Below are positions 6,804 through 10,758 of a DNA stretch of 10,758 nucleotides, piece by piece (position 1 is the stretch's first letter; each line of letters begins with the position of its first letter). Source of the DNA: an uncultured Candidatus Nemicrothrix sp. Its GTDB lineage: Bacteria; Actinomycetota; Acidimicrobiia; Acidimicrobiales; UBA8592. Both the position numbers and the translations under genes were made by a program. Where the stretch lies: positions 1 through 10,758 of the forward strand of contig CAJWRY010000048.1 of the NCBI GenBank assembly GCA_913046155.1. The letters run 5' to 3'. The notes beneath the pieces were generated by a model that searched no databases, was not told the origin of the DNA, and saw only the letters and a list, made by a program, of their open reading frames with translations.

Positions 6804-7306
6804 TGGTTTGGAGCTTGCGCAGGCCAGCTGCTCGGGTCGTTCTTCTTGATGAGGCAAAAAGAATTTTTTTGATGCATGGCTCTGATCCCATGCGGCCCGA
6901 GAAAGGTACATGGTGGGAAATTCCTGGCGGAGGTATTGAGCCAGGTGAGACAAGCCAAGAAGCAGCTGCCCGCGAACTCTATGAAGAGTGCGGCTTTCTC
7001 GATGTCAAAGTAGGTCCTTGCATCTGGACTCAGTACGTTGAGTTTGACTTTGCGATGTACCATTTCAAATCTGATGAGAGAATTCATATAGCGCACACAT
7101 CAGAATCCTCTGAATGGGACCCCCAAGGGCTAGAAGCACTGGAGGCTGCTGCTTTTGAGGATGCTCAATGGTGGTCAATCGATGACTTAGAAGCAGCACA
7201 AGTCCAAACTTTGCCTAACAGGTTGCTTGAATTCCTCCCCGACATAATTGCTGGGAACATGCCAGCTGAGCCAATTGATATTTCGCCAGCCAAACACAGT
7301 AACTGA
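6803..7306 (+). CDS. Nudix hydrolase
   Basis: This 167-residue cytoplasmic enzyme should hydrolyse a nucleoside diphosphate linked to another group, using divalent metal. The Nudix box fits the consensus exactly: G43, E49, then R57-E58-L59, E61-E62, G64 and F65 (REL.EE.GF). Preceding it, GTWWEIPGGGIEPGE at 35-49 is typical of the fold, and FEDAQWWSIDDLEAA after the box resembles the common late strand and helix. The start ATG overlaps the acyl-CoA dehydrogenase stop as TGATG and has no clear ribosome binding site of its own, so translation is probably coupled. Nudix specificity (for example CoA, ADP-ribose, NADH or dNTPs) cannot be read from the box; a link to CoA metabolism is only suggested by the neighbour. 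Confidence 0.92.
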   Translation: MVWSLRRPAARVVLLDEAKRIFLMHGSDPMRPEKGTWWEIPGGGIEPGETSQEAAARELYEECGFLDVKVGPCIWTQYVEFDFAMYHFKSDERIHIAHTSESSEWDPQGLEALEAAAFEDAQWWSIDDLEAAQVQTLPNRLLEFLPDIIAGNMPAEPIDISPAKHSN

Positions 7307-7318
7307 CTACAAGTATCT

Positions 7319-7335
7319 ATCTGCCTAAGGCAGAT
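7319..7335. terminator. Small hairpin between convergent genes, possible weak bidirectional terminator
   Basis: ATCTGCC (7319-7325) and GGCAGAT (7329-7335) form a 7-bp stem with a 3-base loop. It lies 12 bases after the Nudix stop on the plus strand and overlaps the stop codon of the minus-strand gene. Neither side has a T-run, so intrinsic termination would be weak. The position between two convergent operons is the main argument. Confidence 0.4.
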
Positions 7336-7603
7336 TCCGCTCTTCTCGCTCTGCGGCTCTGACTGCATATGACAAAACTATTGAGGGAAGCAAGATCACA
7401 CAGCCTGCAATGAGGCACACAAGCAGAAGCACCACCAAGGGCCCATCAAAGTCACTAAAGAATAATCCAAAGAAAAGAATGATTGCCACTAGCCAGAGTG
7501 AGTACCCTGTCCGCTTTCCTAATTTTACGTACTTCGCAACTCTGGCCCTCCGCTGCTTTAAATCATCTGACGTCAATTGGTGGTTCCGAAAGTAATCTTT
7601 CAT
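7325..7603 (-). CDS. Small membrane protein with two transmembrane helices, unknown function
   Basis: This 92-residue protein has a charged N-terminus (MKDYFRNHQLTSDDLKQRR, 1-19), two hydrophobic segments (about 34-50 and 55-81) separated by SDFDGP, and a short charged tail (AAEREERNLP). I do not recognise a named family. The longer frame back to 7666 would overlap the upstream gene by 61 bases; the ATG at 7603 falls just past that gene's stop and gives a sensible start, so I chose it. The ribosome binding site is weak (AGGAAG about 12 bases upstream). It is the last gene of the leftward operon headed by the sortase. The two-helix hairpin suggests an envelope accessory role, but no function can be assigned. 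Confidence 0.75.
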   Translation of the reverse strand: MKDYFRNHQLTSDDLKQRRARVAKYVKLGKRTGYSLWLVAIILFFGLFFSDFDGPLVVLLLVCLIAGCVILLPSIVLSYAVRAAEREERNLP

Positions 7604-7605
7604 TA

Positions 7606-8217
7606 TTAGATGCCACTTCCTCTCATTGATCCAGACAACTGACTTCCTGGAGCGTAAACGTAACATGCTGTTGTCCTGTACAAGCCTATTTCCCAGTCTT
7701 CGCGTTCGGGAGGAATTGACCCAATTTCAAGATCGGAAAGAACGTAATCTGATCCTACAAAATCCTTGAAACCTTCAAAACACTTTATTGCAGACCACCT
7801 CTCGATCTCCGTTCGTCCAGGGTATGGCTCTCCAGGGCCCGCAGGATGCACATACTCGCCGTAGATCTCTGCATCATGCGGCCGGCGGCAGTCTACGATG
7901 GTCGTCAAGTCAGAGATGTCGCCTGTCCGGTCATCAACTAGCCGGTATTCATTGAAGCAATCCTCAGAACTTAGTTCATATAGAAAAGCTACAATTTTTC
8001 CCTCAAGCACAAGGGTGTCAACATTTCCGGTTTTGGCAAGGGCTCCGGGAATAATCGCTGGACTAAATCCACGGTCCTCTTCCTCTGCAGTTGAGCATGC
8101 TCCCAATGCTAGCAATGATATACAAAGAGCCAAGAACAGTGTGGATGCGGTGCGGAGCGAAAACGAACTCGCACCCCTGATGCTAGGTTCTTCAGGCTTG
8201 GAATAATCTCTTGGCAT
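7606..8217 (-). CDS. Lipoprotein of the septum-formation (Septum_form-like) family
   Basis: This 203-residue protein begins with a signal containing a hydrophobic core (about 24-39) and a lipobox LGAC with the lipidated cysteine at 41, so it should be anchored on the outer face of the membrane. After a linker, four more cysteines occur at 87 (EDCFNEY), 110 (VDCRRPHDAEIYG), 146 (AIKCFEGF) and 185 (TTACYVY). They are spaced as in the actinobacterial Septum_form domain, with the PHDAE (113-117) and W-x-x-G-L-Y (175-180) features, and probably form two disulfides. The family name comes from a septum-formation annotation; its biochemical role is not established, so this is a family call, not a function. 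It starts 8 bases after the sortase stop and ends just before the small membrane protein gene, indicating an operon. I see no strong ribosome binding site. Confidence 0.8.
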   Translation of the reverse strand: MPRDYSKPEEPSIRGASSFSLRTASTLFLALCISLLALGACSTAEEEDRGFSPAIIPGALAKTGNVDTLVLEGKIVAFLYELSSEDCFNEYRLVDDRTGDISDLTTIVDCRRPHDAEIYGEYVHPAGPGEPYPGRTEIERWSAIKCFEGFKDFVGSDYVLSDLEIGSIPPEREDWEIGLYRTTACYVYAPGSQLSGSMRGSGI

Positions 8218-8225
8218 AGTTTCTA

Positions 8226-9359
8226 CTAATAGCTGGGCAATGCACGGTCAAGGTTAAAGAACCAGACAAGCATTACAGCAATTATAGGAGCTAATGAGAG
8301 GAAGTAAGTTGGCCAACGCCTCCAGCGCTTCGCAATAAACCCCGCAGTCATAATGAGGGTTATCAAAGCCAAACCCCACGTAATTGATGGAGTTATTGCT
8401 GACCTATCACCACTTAAACCTTCACCGAAACCCGAAACTTGTTGTGGTTGGGTACCAGTGGTCAAATCCTCTGCGGTAGCCAACTCGTCAGTAATTTCGG
8501 AGCGATCACTTTCTGTACCCTGTGTTTCAACTACCAGTTCCTCCGTATTCTCGACACTTGGACTCTCTCCAATGGCGTTTTGCGAAGGGTCTTCAAATCC
8601 TTCCTCTCGCAACGCTTCAGCTACAACCTCCTCATCAAAAGCCAATCTAAATCGTGGTTGACTCAAGTAATCCGGTCTTTGGAAAGACTCGGCTGGCTCC
8701 CCAATTAGCTCTGCAACAACAATGATCCTGTTTCTAGCCGTAAGTTTTGGGTGGCAAGAAACCAACGTTAACCTGTTAGGGGAACTGTTGAAATCTTGAT
8801 CGAGTACATCGAATTCATTTGGACTCACTATGAAATTTCCTCGTCCACCATTCTGTTCTAACACAACATAAGTAAAGGTCCCCTGGATCGTTTGAATCTT
8901 TATTTCGTCACCGGGTTCTAACTTTTCTATATTCCCAAACGGTGCTCCCCAGGTGGTCCTGTGGCCAGCAATTGCAGAATTCCCTGGCATGCCTGGCATC
9001 GGAGTGTCAGGAAAATGACCGGGACCTCTTCTTAAAGATTCGGAGGAAACTCCAGAGACAATGGTTGCTGTTAATCCCATTTTTGGAATAACTAATTGTG
9101 CCATGGCCTGACCCTCGGGTCTCCATAAAAGCTCAGCATAGTTAGATTCAACACTCTCATTGGTCTCGGGAGCATTAGTCGTAGAGGTTGTCTCTTCAAC
9201 TACATCAATTAATTCAGAGAAATCTTCTTCAAGATCCGATTGGTAACGGTCTGTGAGTACGCCCGTACCCCATAGTTGATACGCCACAAACAGGAGAGTC
9301 AGTCCACCTAGAATAATTAGGCTACGTCCAAGCGCTTGGAATGCTTTCGAAACAAACAT
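8226..9359 (-). CDS. Class E sortase with extended C-terminal membrane tail
   Basis: This 377-residue transpeptidase should cleave sorting signals on exported proteins and attach them to the cell surface. I use the ATG at 9359; a TTG lies one codon earlier. Residues 12-30 form an N-terminal membrane anchor. After an acidic, Thr-rich linker, the sortase barrel runs from about 85 to 220. Catalytic residues are H133 in IAGHRTTWG, C202 in LTLVSCHPKLTARNRIIV, and R211 as the likely arginine. The CHP motif and the GPGHFPDTPMPGMPGN stretch are typical of class E. Unusually, a further 155 residues follow: a Glu/Thr-rich, probably disordered region (about 230-325), two membrane helices (about 326-343 and 352-368) and a basic loop KRWRRW between them. 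No sorting-signal substrate is encoded in the window. It heads the leftward operon. Confidence 0.92.
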   Translation of the reverse strand: MFVSKAFQALGRSLIILGGLTLLFVAYQLWGTGVLTDRYQSDLEEDFSELIDVVEETTSTTNAPETNESVESNYAELLWRPEGQAMAQLVIPKMGLTATIVSGVSSESLRRGPGHFPDTPMPGMPGNSAIAGHRTTWGAPFGNIEKLEPGDEIKIQTIQGTFTYVVLEQNGGRGNFIVSPNEFDVLDQDFNSSPNRLTLVSCHPKLTARNRIIVVAELIGEPAESFQRPDYLSQPRFRLAFDEEVVAEALREEGFEDPSQNAIGESPSVENTEELVVETQGTESDRSEITDELATAEDLTTGTQPQQVSGFGEGLSGDRSAITPSITWGLALITLIMTAGFIAKRWRRWPTYFLSLAPIIAVMLVWFFNLDRALPSY

Positions 9360-9500
9360 CAAAGAAGACGTTAGCGAAAAGAAACTCTAATGACTTCTCG
9401 CAATCACAATTATTTCTTTTAAGAACCTAAATATCTAGAAATAGTTGGAAACAGGATACTCGCAGTAGATTTTAAGTACAGTCTCTGAAATGAGCGAATC
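9360..9500. promoter_or_regulatory. Divergent intergenic region between sortase and ccmA operons
   Basis: This 141-base, AT-rich stretch separates two diverging genes and must hold promoters for both, judging from the layout. I cannot name -10 and -35 boxes with confidence; TTGGAA near 9445 followed by TAGATT about 15 bases later is a weak plus-strand candidate with short spacing. No long inverted repeat or recognisable operator is visible. An ATG at 9490 opens a 7-codon frame (MSESWQQ) that ends at 9513, overlapping the ccmA start out of frame. Confidence 0.5.
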
Positions 9501-10163
9501 TTGGCAACAGTAATCAATTTAGAACAAAGTATGGTTTTCCTTGGGCAATTTCCTGCTTTGACAGACGCCACAATGAATATACAACAGGGAGAAGTTGTAC
9601 TCATAAAGGGCCCTAATGGGGCTGGGAAATCAACGCTTCTCCGTCTTTGCGCTGGACTACTTCCTATGCGAAGTGGAACAGGAACAGTGCTTAATTTCGA
9701 TCTGCGTACTCAACGGATGGAGTTGAGGGCACACATTGGTTTACTTGGGCACCGGACAGGCCTTTATCCAGACCTTACAGTTAGAGAAAATCTTAAATTC
9801 TGGGCTAGCGCCTATGGCGCAAATAATACTGAAGTTGACAAAGCTATGGCATTCTTAGGATTGAAGGACCGATTGGGCTCCGTTCAAGTGCAAAGCCTCT
9901 CTGAAGGACAAAGAAGGAGAACATCATTCGCCCTTCTCCTAATTAAAAGACCGAGCATCTGGCTCCTTGATGAACCATATGCAGGTCTTGACAGTAACGG
10001 AAGGGAATTAGTTAATTCCTCTATCCTTCAAGCCAGTGAATTAGGCACCACTGTACTGATCGCATCTCACGAGATAGATAGAATAGGATCAAACCGAGAG
10101 CGAACTTTGCTTGTTAAAGGCGGTCGAATAGTCAACGATTCTGATGAAGACGGCGAAGGATAG
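9501..10163 (+). CDS. ccmA: Cytochrome c biogenesis ABC transporter ATP-binding protein
   Basis: This 220-residue ATPase works with CcmB (and CcmC/D) in system I cytochrome c maturation, releasing heme-loaded CcmE from the complex. It shows Walker A GPNGAGKST at 37-45, a CcmA-like HRTGLYPDLTVRENL segment (84-98) in place of a glutamine Q-loop, signature LSEGQRRR at 133-140, Walker B WLLDEP at 154-159, the LD of the D-loop near 163, and H190. Length is normal for CcmA. The start is a TTG at 9501: an in-frame stop at 9486 leaves no ATG upstream, and the N-terminus (MATVINLEQS) fits the family. There is no strong ribosome binding site. ccmB follows after 3 bases. Other small heme or antibiotic exporter ATPases look similar, but the ccmB neighbour supports ccmA. 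Confidence 0.9.
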   Translation: MATVINLEQSMVFLGQFPALTDATMNIQQGEVVLIKGPNGAGKSTLLRLCAGLLPMRSGTGTVLNFDLRTQRMELRAHIGLLGHRTGLYPDLTVRENLKFWASAYGANNTEVDKAMAFLGLKDRLGSVQVQSLSEGQRRRTSFALLLIKRPSIWLLDEPYAGLDSNGRELVNSSILQASELGTTVLIASHEIDRIGSNRERTLLVKGGRIVNDSDEDGEG

Positions 10164-10166
10164 GAT

Positions 10167-10758
10167 ATGTTTCGTGATGCTTGGTTAGTTACCAAAAAGG
10201 ACCTTCTCATTGAGTTGCGTTCAAGAATACTAATTAATCAAATAGCCCCTTACACGCTTCTGATTCTCGTCCTATTTGGATTCGCGTTAGATGCGGATAC
10301 CGAAACCCTTCGAGATACAGGACCCGGCCTTTTTTGGGTGTCTACCCTTTTAGTCGCCATCTTGGCCATCCAACGATCTGTCGATGTTGAGACTTCTGAC
10401 TCAGCAATAGATAGGTTGATGCTCTCCGGAATCTCCCCAACATCTATTTACGTCGGTAAAACAATAGGGTTATACCTACAGTTAATTATTCTCGAGGCTC
10501 TGCTATTCATAGTCATCGTCGTTTTGTTTGATATGTCCGTCGTGAATTATCCTCTCATAGTCGTTTCTGCCGTTGTCACAACCCTTGCCATTTCAAGTTC
10601 CGGAACGCTATACGGAGTTATTGCTTCCGGACTTGGCGTGCGAGAAACGCTATTGCCTGTTCTATTCCTCCCAGTTCTTGCCCCCGCTGTAATCGGGGCG
10701 ACAAGGGCCTTCGGCGATGCTTTCGGACGAGTTAACGCCGATGGGTGGGCATGGTTGG
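10167..10758 (+). CDS. ccmB: Cytochrome c biogenesis heme exporter permease CcmB, 3' end outside window
   Basis: The reading frame from the ATG at 10167 stays open to the right edge (197 complete codons, MFRDAWLVTKKDLLIELRSR at the start). It is the permease partner of CcmA. The N-terminal amphipathic segment with KKDLLIELRSR matches the usual CcmB start. Membrane segments follow near residues 25-42, 55-70, 102-120 and 128-160, and LPVLFLPVLAPAVIGATRA (about 164-182) is the typical late CcmB motif. GLFWVSTLLVAILAIQRSVDVE (about 54-75) and the DRLMLSGISPTSIYVGKT loop (about 82-99) also fit the family. It begins 3 bases after the ccmA stop, with AAGGATAGGA just upstream as ribosome binding site. 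Other ccm genes probably continue beyond the window. Confidence 0.9.
   Translation, partial: MFRDAWLVTKKDLLIELRSRILINQIAPYTLLILVLFGFALDADTETLRDTGPGLFWVSTLLVAILAIQRSVDVETSDSAIDRLMLSGISPTSIYVGKTIGLYLQLIILEALLFIVIVVLFDMSVVNYPLIVVSAVVTTLAISSSGTLYGVIASGLGVRETLLPVLFLPVLAPAVIGATRAFGDAFGRVNADGWAWL

Noticed and set aside
6704..7096. Minus-strand frame of 130 codons opposite the dehydrogenase/Nudix junction
   Set aside because: Both plus-strand genes carry exact family motifs here; the antisense frame is a shadow.
7604..7666. Extended start of the small membrane protein gene at 7666
   Set aside because: It would overlap the lipoprotein gene by 61 bases; the ATG at 7603 follows that gene's stop immediately and gives a natural N-terminus.

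Overview
The window looks like chromosomal DNA from an actinobacterium of moderate GC content (by eye in the mid-40s percent, not computed), plausibly a marine or freshwater Acidimicrobiia-like lineage. Pointers are a class E sortase, a lipoprotein of the actinobacterial septum-formation type, short intergenic gaps and frequent start/stop overlaps. The taxonomic call is inference; there is no rRNA or other phylogenetic marker here.

Layout, left to right. (1) 2-2384, plus strand: the 3' part of a polar amino-acid ABC importer, a membrane subunit of the AapM/BztC type (its beginning lies outside the window) and its AapP/GlnQ-type ATPase. A 19-codon reading frame fits between them with 4-base overlaps on both sides. 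(2) About 2398-2628: a cobalamin riboswitch followed by a hairpin that covers the ribosome binding site of the next gene. (3) 2629-5510, plus strand: btuF-btuC-btuD, a complete vitamin B12 importer (lipoprotein binding protein, permease, ATPase). A very strong hairpin lies in the first codons of btuC. (4) 5553-7306, plus strand: an acyl-CoA dehydrogenase and a Nudix hydrolase coupled by a TGATG overlap; they may be read from the same transcript as the B12 importer. (5) 7325-9359, minus strand: a tight three-gene operon, read leftwards, of a class E sortase with an unusual membrane-anchored C-terminal extension, a Septum_form-type lipoprotein and a small two-helix membrane protein. (6) 9360-9500: the divergent promoter region. 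(7) 9501-10758, plus strand: ccmA and the 5' part of ccmB, the ATPase and permease of the system I cytochrome c maturation ABC complex; ccmB runs off the window.

The genes fall into three functional groups: nutrient uptake (amino acids, B12) with a lipid or acyl-CoA oxidation gene behind it, a cell-surface group (sortase and envelope proteins), and cytochrome c biogenesis. The B12 importer has a clear control logic: when cobalamin is plentiful, the aptamer should favour the hairpin that hides the btuF ribosome binding site. I see no rRNA, tRNA, CRISPR array, insertion sequence, phage gene or attachment site. I see no wholly new system; the most interesting signals are the RNA structures of the btu operon, the coupling mini-ORF and the architecture of the sortase.
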